NCBI GenBank assembly: GCA_964023275.1
Contig: OZ029913.1
Span: forward strand, 50,723,509-50,787,508
Reading direction: 5' to 3'
DNA length: 64,000 nucleotides
Source of the DNA: Norana najaformis
Lineage: Eukaryota > Annelida > Clitellata > Crassiclitellata > Hormogastridae
Positions 39,701-52,249 of this stretch are shown here, in pieces. Within the stretch, counting starts at the first letter, position 1. The number at the start of each line of letters is the position of its first letter. Position numbers and translations under genes: made by a program. Below the pieces are notes generated by a model. The model saw nothing but the letters and a program-made list of their open reading frames with translations, had not been told where the DNA came from and did no database searches.

Positions 39701-40410
39701 CAGCCTTCGTCGAGATTTGGTCGCACCACTTCTGACAGCAGGGAGATCGTTTCTCTTCCAGGGTATTTCCATGGCCATCCAGCGCTTCAATGCACTTGCC
39801 TTTCAAGCAATATTCACGCAGTCGGATAACAGAGATGATTGGCCATTCCAGAGCAAAAGCAAAATAACAACTTTTTAAAATCAGAAATAATAATAATAAT
39901 AACAACAACAACAAGGATTATTGTTAACTTTGCATAGTTTAGACAGCCTATCAGTCTAGCCGTAAGGAATAACGGTCACCTTCCTACTTATTTTCTTATT
40001 TATTTACTTACTGTGAACGTAATTTTCTTCTGACACAGCACAGATCTGATGAGTCAACTGGTTTCAGGAAAAACCAAGAGTGTGTCAATAACACGTCACG
40101 TGATTATATCACGGTCCACACTGATGAGTCAGCGGGTTATTGAGATAAATGCCATTACTGAGAGTTGAGGGGGTTATTGAGATGCCAATGCACATCTGTA
40201 TCACTTGCCTCTGACTGATGAGCACCGAACTGGGGCTCGGTAGAACATTGTTTGAAAGTAGTAAGTAGTTAAGTTACAGATGCTGTGATGGCAATTTATA
40301 GAGGCGTACATGTGTCACTTTTAACGTTGGTGATAACTGTCGCTATTGAACTACTGATTCAGTCCAGCGATCAACCCATCCACCCACCAACCCACGTCTG
40401 CATCACTTAC
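36790..40410. other. No recognisable gene
   Basis: Includes a G10 run at 39126-39136 and a short (aat)/(aac) tract near 39890. ORFs of up to 129 codons have no recognisable motif or exon structure. Confidence 0.5.
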
Positions 40411-40412
40411 CT

Positions 40413-40528
40413 CATTGACTGACTGACTGACTGACTGACTGACTGATTGACTGACTGACTGACTCACTCACTCACTCACTGACTCACTCACTCGCCCACT
40501 CACTCGCCCACTCACTCGACCACTCACT
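40413..40528. repeat. (TGAC)n/(TCAC)n compound microsatellite
   Basis: tgactgactgac units turn into cactcactcac units with ctcgccca variants. Confidence 0.93.
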
Positions 40529-40529
40529 C

Positions 40530-43500
40530 GGTTTTCCGTGTATTCCATACACGCATTCCAGACCTCTTTCTACGGGCCAGTCAACAGCGATTTATAATGC
40601 GCCTGCCTGTTGACAGTGGCCTAATTGGACGAGAATTTATGCTCCATGAAGGGCACGATAAATCAGCGAGACAATGTTGCCTTCAGCCAAGCAGGTTGCT
40701 TTTTCTCCAGATGGCAACCAGCTTCAACACACTTTCAAATGTTTCTTAATCAGACAGACTGTAGTCGAACCCAATTTGGCGCTCAGCAATTGTCCCCCTC
40801 CGTCCCATCTGTCTGCTCCCCTGATTCACGTCCCTGCTGTTTGCGCGCACAGTATTATATCCAAGGGAAAGCAAAAATATTTTTTCGTATTTTGTCTAAA
40901 ATCTCATCGTTTTAGGCGACATGAAATGTCGGCCATAAACTGTTGCGAGATCGTGAAATGAGTCGCAACTGCGTTTGAAGTTCGCACGAAAATAATTGAG
41001 GAATTCCAGTGTCATAATAAAGCACGGATAACCACTGAAGATAGCGGGGCAAAAATAACCCATAGATATTGCACTATAGGAGTTTTTTATTAGAGTTTGA
41101 GAATATTTTGTAGAATCCTTATATACACACGATGGACTTGTTTTTATCAGTTATTCGACTATTTGTTTGAAGTTTAGGCATCCAAGAAAAACAAAATTCA
41201 AAGACATGCAGCTATATGATAGGCAAAGCAGTCTAATCCGTTTGACTCACTCACTTACTCACTCACTTGATGTGGATACAAAATATTAACAAGAGATATT
41301 ATCCTCATAAACGCACTTTATAAGCTACTCACAATAACTAGGTTTTAATTTGAATTGTTATTCAGTTGTTACATCTTCGTATAAAAATTTCACACTAGTC
41401 ATCAGTGTAAACGTTTACAATGAATTACTGGCTTATTTTTTCCGATTCAAGCACACAAAGTAGGCCTACCACAGATATAGGGCTAGGTTTTCCAACAATG
41501 AAGATAACAGAGGGCATGATCTTCCATGTAGGGCATATAGCAGTCATTGGTCGACAGATGATTTTATACAAATTTAAAAGGGTAAGCTCATACTGCTGCA
41601 TGATTATTAGCGCGGTTGGATTTAATTCTAGTACACTATGAACAAAACTTTAGCACATAAATTAAGGGGTCAGTAAATCAAGTCATATTTGTAGGCCCTA
41701 CACTTTGTAAGAAATCAGCACACACAACTTACTTTACACTTACAGGACAATACGACTAACATGCACTCCGTCTCCGATTAAACAAAACTAATAAACGATA
41801 TCGCATTAGTGCAATGGAAGTTTTCTACTATAGCTATCGTTCCTCGGGAAACTGGGATGTAATGCGAACATTGCATGGTAACCATGGATGTCTTCGTCCT
41901 CACTTAGCAACGCTGGTCTGCAGTAGGCGTAACCGCATTTAATTGGCTCGATGTCATTCTTTATCTTCGGCGCAATTCGGACGAGTGACTCTGAATGCGC
42001 GTCAACTGTCAACCGTCGACGGAAATTCGTCGGTCGGTCTGTATGTGAGATTGTCAATGTAGACCTGCAGCCAAGCGAGAGTATCATTCGCATACGAATG
42101 AATTTGTTGTTCCCTTTAGAGCACTAACACCAGTAGGCGACCGAGAAGGGCTTTTGAGAGTTTTTAAAAGGCGCTATAAAAATGCCATGCAGATACACAC
42201 CTAGGCCTACATACACTTCTTACAGTCTAGTTAGTGCTGCAATTCTAAGAAAGTTTTGTTAATTTAATTTAGTCTCTGACGATTACTATTGTCCTGTATG
42301 TTAGTCGTATTTTCCTGTAAGTGTAAAGTAGGTTGTGTGTGCTGATGTATAGGTCTAATATCGAGGCGACATTTGCCGCCACTCCTGGTCACTTGCCTTT
42401 ATACTTACCCATATATTTCTCGCTTATTTAGGTGCAACATAAGTTTCAGCTTAACTGCCTGAAAGTTTTGTAATGCTTTGCATTTTCAATTTTCGTTCAC
42501 TTTGTAATTGGCTGTTAACTTGCTTCGTTTACCAATCCTCATAACTCAAAAGGAATTCATCTTCAAATAGCAATAATATTTAGACTGTGATATAACACTC
42601 TCAATACATCTGCAACCAGCTTCATTTAAGTCTTTGGTTCTGCAAGGCTCTCGCTGCTCTTATCCAGTTGTCTGTTTGCCTTCAGTCTCAATAATCTCTC
42701 TGAATAAACATGGGGATCTACGTAATTGTCTAAGTGCGATTTTTCCGCTACTAAGTTTGTCGTTTGGTTTTGTCTTTGAATAATTTGATTATATTCATTA
42801 TGGAAATTACGATGAACATATGCAGTCTGTCGGTAACTTTATGGTAAAAAACTGACTGTTTCGCTCTATCGATTGAACGACCACAGTCGAAAGGGACACG
42901 ACAGCGGTTACCGCGGTAATCCCGCGGAAATGGGGAAGAAGTTAACAAATGATGGTAACAGCATGGTAATGGGTAAGCACTGGACGGCAACACCACGGTA
43001 ATGGGTAAAGAAATTGCAGTAATACTGCGGTAGTGGTAGCAAAGTTCATATATTTAACTAATCAATCAATTAATTATTAATAAAACAACTTATTTCAGCA
43101 TTCTGTTCAATTGATTTTAATTTCTAACCATGACAGGGTAGTAGTGTGTCCCTCTTTGCTGACTCGTGCTTGCTTTGCAAGATTATAGTCGGAAATGGGG
43201 AAGCGTGATATCTAAAATCTAATTTGTAAAAAGTCAAATGTTTAGCAAATTCTGTTTGGCCGCATTATTTAAAAATCGACGTGCATGAGGAATTTTGTTG
43301 GCATGCCAGATTTACTGCATGCCGCGAATCGTGAAGGTGAAATCGGGAGCTGAGACCAGTCGGTTGAAGTCATGCCGTGCGGCTTAGAACAGAGCAGCTG
43401 GAAGTCAAAGTGTGACCAGTATGCATGGCTTTATCTGCTCTGGAAGAGAAGCGAGGAAAGCAAAGCTGCCGGCATAAGACAGATTAAAGACGACTGTGTT

Positions 43501-43835
43501 ACGATGTGCGCCACAGATCTCCGGTAAGTAATGTTAATCATAAAAATGTTTTATAAGAAATCGGGCCAAACTTAAGACATTGTGGCTTTAAGTCAAAATT
43601 AAAACCAAAACTCCGTGTGGTACAAATCGCTTAAGCATCATAGTTTAGTGATGTGCGTGTATTTTTTATTCATTAACTCATTATTATATGTCTAATAAAA
43701 ATCATATACGATTAACAATTTCAAATAAAAAAATCCTGGTGGCCCTCACTGATCCTTCGACCTTGTATCCTGTGCGTGTCATAAACCTATTAACCCTTCT
43801 CAAGAAGTGTTTTGATTATAAACCATGTGTAGAAT
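40530..43835. other. No recognisable gene
   Basis: A GGCGCTATAAAAATG SINE/LINE-type 3' tail occurs at 42171-42185, so part of the preceding sequence is probably a decayed retroposon. Otherwise nothing recognised. Confidence 0.5.
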
Positions 43836-43839
43836 TTGT

Positions 43840-44270
43840 TATTATAAATTTCAGAGAGCTGGCAACCGAAAGCATCCAAGAAATGATGGACAAAGTGCAT
43901 TTAGTTAACTCTAAAGAGCAACCTGACAACAGGTACAGCCGCAGACGTCGTAACTGCTTCGAAAAAGAAGCCAAGCTAGAAAGCGACTCGTTCTTCTGAG
44001 ACTTGTTCACCTTGAAAGACGATTTAACATGGTCAGTGAGCTTGACGTTTACGTGTCCTGTTCCAATTCATCTGGCCTTCTAGAATCAGAAATCGACTGA
44101 CTGGCCAGTGCTAGCTTCGGTTGTCTGCACCATCCTGGCCATACCGGCAACAGAAACATAAGAACGGGTGTTTTCTTTGGCCGGGCGAACAAGTGAGGGA
44201 TCTGGAATGCAGCTAACTACTGACACGATTGATGATGCGTTCTTTATCTATGGATTAAACAAACAATGAG
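43840..44270 (+). pseudogene. hAT transposase C-terminal relic
   Basis: Frameshifted translation ends with LAIPATET, a stop, then ERVFSLAGRTSEGSGMQLTT followed by IDDALFIYGLN. This is the C-terminal dimerisation block of hAT transposases (P.....ER.FS..G......R..L......L..L). Upstream fragments RELATESIQEMMDKVHL and LDVYVSCSNSSGL probably belong to the same ORF. At least two frame changes and a stop are present. Confidence 0.7.
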
Positions 44271-44274
44271 TGTT

Positions 44275-44640
44275 TTACTTTTCAAAAACCTTAATAATAC
44301 ACATTGAATGTTAATGTCAAACATTGTCTTGTTTCATTCAATTAAGTGGCGGGGACAGTGTGGAAGTAAACATCCATCATGCAGGGATGATGAGGAGGCA
44401 GAGAAAGTTGTCTGCGGGGACAAGAAGGTTGTAATGGAGAGAAATTTCTGACCTCGCGTCATTCTCTAGACCCCACAGACTAAAAAAGTACAATTTCTTG
44501 GTTAAATTTTTGCTCTACTTAACCTTCCCTACCGATGACATTATGCAGATCGTTAACACATTCAAGCAGTCTAAATTATATAAAATGTAGTATTATTATC
44601 AACGCATATATATTGGTCACCGCCTGGCAAAGGACCAAGA
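44275..44640. other. No recognisable gene
   Basis: Nothing recognised. Confidence 0.5.
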
Positions 44641-44644
44641 AACT

Positions 44645-44935
44645 CTAGCAAAATGAACACAAAATTAAAGAATGCAGATAAAGGAGGAGGAGACTCACAT
44701 GGTACGGACACGTGATCAGGATGGAGAATGAAAGAATACCAGCAAAGGCGCTGCACGGAGAGGTGGAAGGAGTGAGGAGCAGAGGAAGGCCGAGAAAGAA
44801 GTGGATAGACAATGTACTGCAGGACATAAAAGCCCGAGGATGGGAAATGCGAGAGGCGATAGACCTGGCCAGGGACCGACCGAAATGGAGAAGTTTTGTT
44901 AGAGCCTCATCGTCGGTGAAAACTTGACGGAGGAG
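44645..44935 (+). mobile_element. LINE ORF2 C-terminal relic (RTE/craniofacial-protein-2-like)
   Basis: The frame reads WYGHVIRMENERIPAKALHG, then GRPRKKWIDNVLQDIKARGW and LARDRPKWRSFVR. The WYGH..RM...R......G...RGRP.K.W.D....D....G tail is characteristic of non-LTR retrotransposon pol C-termini. 5'-truncated; ORF open to a stop at 44927. Confidence 0.8.
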
Positions 44936-44939
44936 AAAA

Positions 44940-47575
44940 AGAAAGAAAAAGATATATATATGTACATCGTGAGTAGTATCGAGCAGTAGTCATCTCCTCC
45001 ACCCATAGTGTAGCAGCAGCAGCAGCAGCCCATGCTATAGCAAATGCACCAGTGAGCCTGCATAATATCTCCAATCAGATCTCACCAGCCGTAGACCACA
45101 GTTTTTTTATCGTTATCCGTCCCTCTTTCGCTCCGAATCCTGCAGCTTCTCATTCCACTTTCCTTTAACCTACATCCACACTCTCGTTTTTCTATCCCTG
45201 GAGACTAATCCTCCGGATTTTCGCCGGTTTCTGAGGCTTAAACACAGCGCGAACTCTGATTAAAAACTCTAACGGCGCTTCAGAAGTTCCCAGAGAAAAG
45301 AACGAATCCCGTATTTATTACGCGGACAAATGTGTGCGTTACGATTAGTAGAAGCGCCAACAGTCATCATCACATGCAGGGAACTGGTCACACGTATGCG
45401 TTTCGTGTCACCGGTTTATGAAAGCGTCATATAGGCCTAATGATTTTTATGAAGAATTTTTATTAACGGGCGGTAAGTTGCGAGTAGACAATAAGAGAAA
45501 TTGTGGAATAAGAGAAGAAAGAACAAGTCAAGTGTGATAGGCTTGTTTTATGCCAATTATATTTAACTAGACAATAGATGCGCACAGTGACGATATTTGC
45601 TAAATCGTTAAATATCCAAAGTCGGTTGATGCTGCTCTAAATCCGGTCCTCTATCATTCGTTTCTATTTTTATTTTACAAAAATGAAAAAGTCTAGTTGA
45701 CTAAATAAAGGCAACTTTGCGACGGGTCACAGAGCCGCATATTGTCCTCATCCACTTGAAGCTAAGTTGTGATTTACAGATCATAATGCAAATCCGTAAT
45801 CGCAGTTACAACCGCATATTCATAAGTTTTAAATATTCACATTCGCCTCTTCTGCGAAACTTCTTCTTAACAGTGAATTTTTCACGTGACAAAATCCGAA
45901 CCCAAGATCCAGAGGTAAATCTACAACAAAACATCTAGCCACTCACAGCAAATAGTTTGACCAGCAACGAGAGCGCAGGTCCTGAATTCTGAGAGGCTTC
46001 ATCCAAAGCTTGTCTTGCGATTTACTCACAACGTCATAGCAAATTATACATTCTATATGCATAGACGCTTACTTGCATACTTATTTGCCTGCCTGCTTTC
46101 CTCGCCCGATCACTCACTCATTCTCTCACTCGCGCGTTTGCTCACTCACAAAGAATAGTTGAAGCATGTGTGGTCGTTGTTAAATGGATTCGATGTGAAA
46201 ATAAGCAAAGTTTATGTCTGAAAGCGAAACTTATCAGCAAGTGATAGGAGCTGACAGAAGTGAAATTGTCTCCAGAACAATCCGATGAACAGAGCAACCG
46301 CTGATCATTATAACAGCAGAACCTGTGTTGTATAGATTAAGGTCTTGGTGCTGGCAATGTAACACTAATACTATTTACTAAGATAAAATTTGATTTAGCA
46401 TTCGCCTTCTAGTCGTTTGTTAGTCTGGCTGCCGACAAAGGCATAAGGAGTGGCAGTAGTAAAGGCGGCTCTAATGATTAGAGATTGATCGGATTGTCGT
46501 TCTTTTATTGCTTTCAGGTGACCCAGTTCTATTGTTGCTCCGAAGACTTGATTCATTGGCGTCAAGACGTGAACTGGAATCGATTCGCAGCCGAGTAATT
46601 AGATTAGCCTTCGAAGCGGAACAAGGAAGACACGCCACCGTGCACTTCGATCAGCGTCATTACCCTTCGATACATCAGAGCAGCGAAATCGCCCTGAAAA
46701 CGAACGACTCTGCGTCCACACAAAAGGTGGGAGGAGCCAGATGCTGGCGAATCAGATAACTGAGGCACATTGCAATCTCGGTCGAGAAGTAAATTGATGG
46801 CGAAAGTAAGAAATCTGCTTGACATTCATGCACAACCTGCAAGTATTAAAAACTTCAAATATCCACAGAACATGAATGAAGAAAAGTATTGAGGAAAAAA
46901 GAGTTTCCACTTCCTCCTTTACCTCCTTCTAGCTTCTCCTCCCCATCTTCCTCCTCTCCATCCTCCTTTCCATCTTCCCTCCGTTTCTTCATTACGGGCG
47001 TTTAGTGTCTAAGGCCGTGATCAAAGAGTCGGGAACTTGGAGAGAGCGTTGACTGCGAGGATCTTCGTCGTAAGAAGCAAATAAATCAGGATCTCATGAA
47101 AGCCGCACTTAATTGGATGAATAGACCACCAAAACTGACCGACCGAAACTCTGCTTTATAAGCGACTGCAACGATTTTTCCGAGGCTTTGGATCGATCTC
47201 GTAGCACATGGAGACATTACGGAGCATTGTTAGGAAGCAGTTGACTTCAAATGCTCTCATGTAAATGCTTGACTCTGAATAAGCCTTAACATTCTTATTT
47301 GGTTGCAGAACTGAACCGAAGACAATGCCCTATTTAAAACTCTGACTCTGTTCTCGCAGAGATCGTTCAGACCTCGACTGTGAAATCGCACTCCAGTTGA
47401 ACACCATACCTCGCAAATGATCATCAGGTAACTGAAACAGTGTGCGACTTTACACCTTAAGTGCTCATATTCAGACTTCAGTCATCAAAAATCGACTCGG
47501 ACATTGTGCAACAAACCTTTCATTGAACCAATTCGACAACTGGTTACGCAGTCTGTCTGCCGAGAAGCGTGACGT
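44940..47575. other. No recognisable gene; upstream of the GPCR
   Basis: Includes a short (gca)n at 45012 and pyrimidine-rich tcctcctt sequence at 46905-46990. The 5' leader or promoter of the GPCR probably lies in its right end. A donor-like caggtaact occurs at 47415-47423, but no exon could be established. Confidence 0.45.
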
Positions 47576-47579
47576 CAAA

Positions 47580-48821
47580 ATGACGACAGGCGTAGATGAC
47601 GCTGACGTCACAACGGCTGCAACTGAGGTGGTGAGCAGCGTCGGAATCTTGGGTCTGGCTGCCACAAATGACACTTGTCGTCCAGAGAGCGCCATTTCTC
47701 ATTACGTCTGGGCGTCGGAACTGTTGGCTTTCAACAACTGGTACAAAGACTATCACGGCTACCTGGCCGCCACTGTCTGCCTGCTGGGGTCGATCGCCAA
47801 CATCTTTAACATCGTCGTTCTAAGTCAGAGGAACATGTTCTCGGCGACCAACTGTATCCTCATGGGACTGGCCATCTCCGACGGACTGACGATGCTCGCC
47901 TATCTGCCGTTCGCACTACGGTTCTACGTTCTCTATGGAACGGACCCGATGCCAGAGCGCAATTCGCTTCCCGCAGTTCGATTCCTGCTCTTCTACGCCT
48001 GCTTCAGCGTAGTCGTGCATACCGTGTCCATATGGCTGACGGTCACGCTGGCTACGTTCCGCTACATCCTCATCCGACACCCGCGTCAGGCGGCTCACCT
48101 GTGCACCCTGGACAGAGCCAAGATGGCCGTTCTGCTCGTCTACATTGTCTCCGTCATCGTCTGCATTCCCAACTTCGCCACGATCAACGTCCAAGGCGAA
48201 GAACAGACGAAATGCCCTGGACAACTGCCTGAACCAACCGGAAACAGGTCGATGGCTACCACCGTGCTTTGGAATGTCCGATTCAAAGAGGCGACAGAGG
48301 CCGATCGGTTCCTGAGCAGTTTCAATTTCTGGATACAAGCGCTGCTCGTGAAGCTGTTGCCCTGCCTCGGCCTCACCTTCCTCAGCATCCTGCTCGTGCG
48401 AACAATGCGCAGAGCAGACGCCAAGCGACAGACGCTGCGGCTGAGCTCCGTCCGCTCCACCCACCAGAACTCGCGCAGAGGATCGCGAGACAAAGAGGCG
48501 CCGAGGATTCGAATGACGAATCGGACGACACGAATGCTGCTGGTCGTCGTCGTGCTCTTCCTCGTCACTGAGTTTCCGCAGGGGGTCATCAACCTACTGA
48601 GCGGCATCTGTCAGAACTTCGTCGAGGAAGTCTACCTGAATCTCGGCGATCTGATCGACATCCTGGCGCTGACGAACAACGGCATCAACTTCATCCTCTA
48701 CTGCACGATGAGCAAACAGTTTCGAGACAGCTTCATTCAGGTCTTCAACTTCTCCAAGACCAAGTCTGGGCAACACAGACTTCTGCTGATGCGTCGAGCG
48801 CACGTGCGCAACATCCTCTAG
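47580..48821 (+). CDS. DMSR-1/FMRFamide-type neuropeptide GPCR, intronless
   Basis: 413 aa rhodopsin-class receptor. The start is the first in-frame ATG (caaaATGa, good context); the open frame upstream to 47442 has no ATG. Seven hydrophobic segments are visible. TM1 is YLAATVCLLGSIANIFNIVV. TM2 contains GLAISDGLTMLAYLPFAL. TM3 ends in FRYILIRHP, with FRY replacing DRY. TM4 is MAVLLVYIVSVIVCIPNF. TM5 is LLVKLLPCLGLTFLSILLV. TM6 is LLVVVVLFLVTEFPQGVINL. TM7 contains NNGINFILYCTMSKQFR, replacing NPxxY. The N..L...A.SD...M..Y.PF pattern and FRY/NxxxY variants match the myosuppressin/DMSR-like family. It would signal from the plasma membrane on binding a peptide. N-linked site NDT lies in the extracellular N-terminus. 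Intact, with a stop at 48819-48821. Confidence 0.88.
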   Translation: MTTGVDDADVTTAATEVVSSVGILGLAATNDTCRPESAISHYVWASELLAFNNWYKDYHGYLAATVCLLGSIANIFNIVVLSQRNMFSATNCILMGLAISDGLTMLAYLPFALRFYVLYGTDPMPERNSLPAVRFLLFYACFSVVVHTVSIWLTVTLATFRYILIRHPRQAAHLCTLDRAKMAVLLVYIVSVIVCIPNFATINVQGEEQTKCPGQLPEPTGNRSMATTVLWNVRFKEATEADRFLSSFNFWIQALLVKLLPCLGLTFLSILLVRTMRRADAKRQTLRLSSVRSTHQNSRRGSRDKEAPRIRMTNRTTRMLLVVVVLFLVTEFPQGVINLLSGICQNFVEEVYLNLGDLIDILALTNNGINFILYCTMSKQFRDSFIQVFNFSKTKSGQHRLLLMRRAHVRNIL

Positions 48822-48824
48822 GAA

Positions 48825-49495
48825 GATGCAGGACATCTTCGGTCGACGCTCATCGTTGGCTGTCGCTGCGTTCAAATCGTTGGTTCTCAAAAGGCGCTAT
48901 ACAAATATTCCGATACATTCGTATATTACATAAACGCATGTTGTGGCCATCATCGTATATATGAGGGTCTGCATGAGAGATATCCAGCCTACAGGAGACT
49001 TGGTCGATCATTCGAATCAGCAAAGCGATCATTCAAATTAGGTGACAGATGGGGGGGGGGGGGAAGCAGTAAACAGTGGCCGAAAGAGATCGGCTTCCTT
49101 TGAAACTGTGTTGTGAATGATTTCTCACAGAAACTGCATCTGATGCCCTTCGTCGCTCGACATTAAAACAAAACCGAACAGAGAATAATAATTAGTCTTT
49201 CCAGAGCCAAACGGATTCTAAAAGAAAGACATGACTATATTATACTTAACATTGTACACGTTGGGTCAACTTATGTTTATAAATATGCTAAGTATTAATA
49301 CTATGTAGTAAGCATAGGATGTGTACATTGAGATACATTTACTTCTGTACGTTGATAGAACTCGCATACTTATAATAATTGTGCAACAGCAGCTAAATAT
49401 ATACATCACATATATGTACGACGAAAGTACAAATCAGATACTGAACTCTCGGCTCGTGAGCTACTCATATATATAATATGCATGACAAAACATGA
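48825..49495. other. No recognisable gene
   Basis: A ggcgctatacaaatattcc SINE/LINE-type tail occurs at about 48890-48910 and a G12 run at 49051-49063. Confidence 0.5.
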
Positions 49496-49500
49496 CATAA

Positions 49501-49720
49501 TGTATGTATATATGTATGTATGTACGTACGTACGTACGTACGTATGTATGTATGTATGTATGTATGTATGTATGTATGTATGTATGTATGTATGTATGTA
49601 TGTATGTATGTATGTATGTATGTATGTATGTATGTATGTATGTATGTATGTATGTATGTATGTATGTATGTATGTATGTATGTATGTATGCATGCATGCA
49701 TGCATGCATGCATGCAAGTA
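49501..49720. repeat. (TATG)n tetranucleotide microsatellite
   Basis: About 50 tatg units with tacg variants at the left end and catg variants at the right end. All frames through it are open. Confidence 0.98.
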
Positions 49721-49819
49721 CGTATGTATATGCATAGGAAGTAAACCTAAGAGTTAATGCAGCGGCTGTGGTCAGGGAAACTCAGCGTTTGAATATATTA
49801 TGTCGTCTATAGGATGTGT

Positions 49820-50110
49820 CTCGATTATTGTAACTGTAATTAGCAACTTCTATTGCGCCGGTGTCTCATGCACGAGGCATCAACCGATGGTACATCAAAA
49901 CCAAGCTGCAATCAGGTCAGTATCCAGAAGGTCAGTCCGCAAGACAGAGAGGCAGCCTATGATGGATAAGCAATTGGAAAAAGGTAAGTTTTAAGTTGAG
50001 AACGAAATAGCAGAAGCGACTGAGCAGAACGAACAGACATAGGAAGAGAGTTCCAGAATTTAGATCCAAATACCGAAAAAAACCACTGATCAAGAATAGT
50101 TCTAGTCCAA
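49820..50110 (-). mobile_element. CR1/L2-like LINE 3' relic
   Basis: The minus-strand frame includes FGSKFWNSLPMSVRSAQSLL and RSQLKTYLFP, the final motifs of CR1/L2-type pol ORFs. Toward 49845 it joins repeat C (acttctattgcgccggtgtc), the putative 3' UTR. Decayed. Confidence 0.6.
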
Positions 50111-50147
50111 GGTATATAACCAGAGAAAGGCAATCAGATGACCTTGC

Positions 50148-50148
50148 A

Positions 50149-50241
<93 letters not shown>

Positions 50242-50306
50242 TAATAATAATAATTATAATAATAATTATAATAATAATTATAATAATAATAATTATAATA
50301 ATAATA
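50148..50306. repeat. (AAT)n microsatellite
   Basis: About 50 aat units with att/aac interruptions near the right end. The poly-Asn and poly-Ile frames are artefacts. Confidence 0.98.
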
Positions 50307-50309
50307 AAA

Positions 50310-52245
50310 GCCCGGTAATTGAATTTGTTTCTCAAGAAAAGTGTATTTTCTTCAAATTTCCTCCGCAGTGATCTATTGTAAATAGAGTAATAACGGATTA
50401 TTGTTCAGTGGATGGACATCAGTTGCTGTTTAAAATAAAATCAAGCGTCTATCGGGTCCTTGTCTGTTATGAAAGAGGGGCTATCGATGTCTGTAGGTTA
50501 GAATTTCATGAAGACACTGGGAAATAAACCCCAGATAAGCTTACACTTTGAAGCATAATTATTATACCGCACGTGCGGGGACATAATTACTGTTACTATT
50601 GAGGCGTAATACGTTTTTAATTACTTAACCATTCCCTATCCAGTCTTACCATATCTTACCTTAATTTTTGTAGCCTTACTTTACCGTATGGATTACACGC
50701 CTTTCTTTAATTCGACTTCTTTGTGTTTGATGATAACAGCAATAATAACGACGAGGAATACGTTAATCATAGTGATGAATATGGTGATATTTATAATTAG
50801 AATTCTTCAACTGACAGACCTTTAAATGGTCTAAGTAAAAACGATGACAGAATTATGCAGCATAGATAACCGTAAAAACTGCAACATTTTCAGGTTCCGT
50901 GGGAAGGATATTAGACTGCTTATTTGCTATGTATATGTATATGTATGTATGTATATATATATATATACACACGTCTAAACGCCACGTCAATGCAAGTTAT
51001 CTAAACAATGGAATCACTGTTGTCCTTCCTGAGCGATTTTTGATGACGCAATTAGCACAGCTTAGGGCCAGATACACATTTGTTATGGCATCTGATCTCT
51101 GCTCCAATCGGTCGTTGGCATTCAGTTGCGTGTTAACAGTCGGAAAACGTTGCCTTTGGAATCGTGTCCTATGTAAGTCTATAGCAATGAGTTGGACTTA
51201 AAGCATCAGCAGCAGCGTTGCTAGCTGTGACTGATGTCGATTCAAACAGATAATTATAATCAACCAAAATCGGCATAAGCTGCTATTAGTGTTACCAGGG
51301 TGCTTAACCTGCAGTCGCAAAATGTTGCAATAAAACTGCGAAAAATCCCGGAATGTTAAACTCAGACGAACGTGACTGAGTTAGGTAATTCATTGAACCT
51401 ACTGGCAGAACAGCATGCACAGTGGCGTAACTTTAGCAATTGGGGTACCCATTTCTGCGGTATAACACAATGACAACAGTATTATTTATTATGATTAGGC
51501 CTATTATTAACATTAATATCATTATTATTATTCGGATAAAATATTAATAACAATGATAATAACATCAATAATAGACCTAGCAAACACCAATGTCAATGAT
51601 GCTCGGTAATTCTGTTTTCAGTCTTGAGGGATCAAATGTAGGCCTACTTTGCGGAAAATAATACTAAATATGCGTTCGGAGAAGCTAATAGTAGACAAGA
51701 TGACCGAGACCAGATGAATCGCATTAACTACGGCCTACACGTAATAATGACATCATCAATAAACAAATCTTTAGCAGCTATAATTTATCCTAGGCCGTTC
51801 TTTAACAATGGTTTTTAAAAGTTACATCTGAAAAATTCCAAAAATTATAAACTTGATCAGCAGACCATCTTCTTTCCCAAAAGAGATATCATTTATTACA
51901 CTGGTGAACAGCCTAAATGTTTCGGTAATTAAATCAGCCAATTATTACCGGTATTATTTTACTGAATAAGAATATGACAGTTAAAACGATTTTAGCTTTA
52001 CTTTTTATGATACAGTAAGTTTCACTTAATAAAGGAAATTTTTTTAAATGTTGGGTATATTTTCGTATCAGGAATAGTTAGGGTAGCAGCCCTGCAGGAA
52101 TTTTATGCTGAGTCATTATGTTTACTGGCTAAACCTGTTCCTGTGTTATGAATCAGTCAGAGCCCAAGCTTTTGAGTGCTACATGTGAATTTTTCGTGTC
52201 AGTATTCGTTTGTTGTTTAAAAATGCCGCAAAAGTGTCTAAATAG
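50310..52245. other. No recognisable gene
   Basis: Short (tatg)/(ta) tract at 50933-50970. No coding similarity seen. Confidence 0.5.
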
Positions 52246-52249
52246 TGCG

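Noticed and set aside
47442..47579. Longer N-terminus for the GPCR
   Set aside because: The upstream frame opens with GTG at 47442 and has no ATG before 47580.
49406..49757. Tyr/Met/His-rich ORFs in the TATG tract
   Set aside because: Pure microsatellite translation in all frames.
50102..50371. Poly-Asn/poly-Ile ORFs
   Set aside because: Translation of the AAT repeat; no flanking coding sequence.
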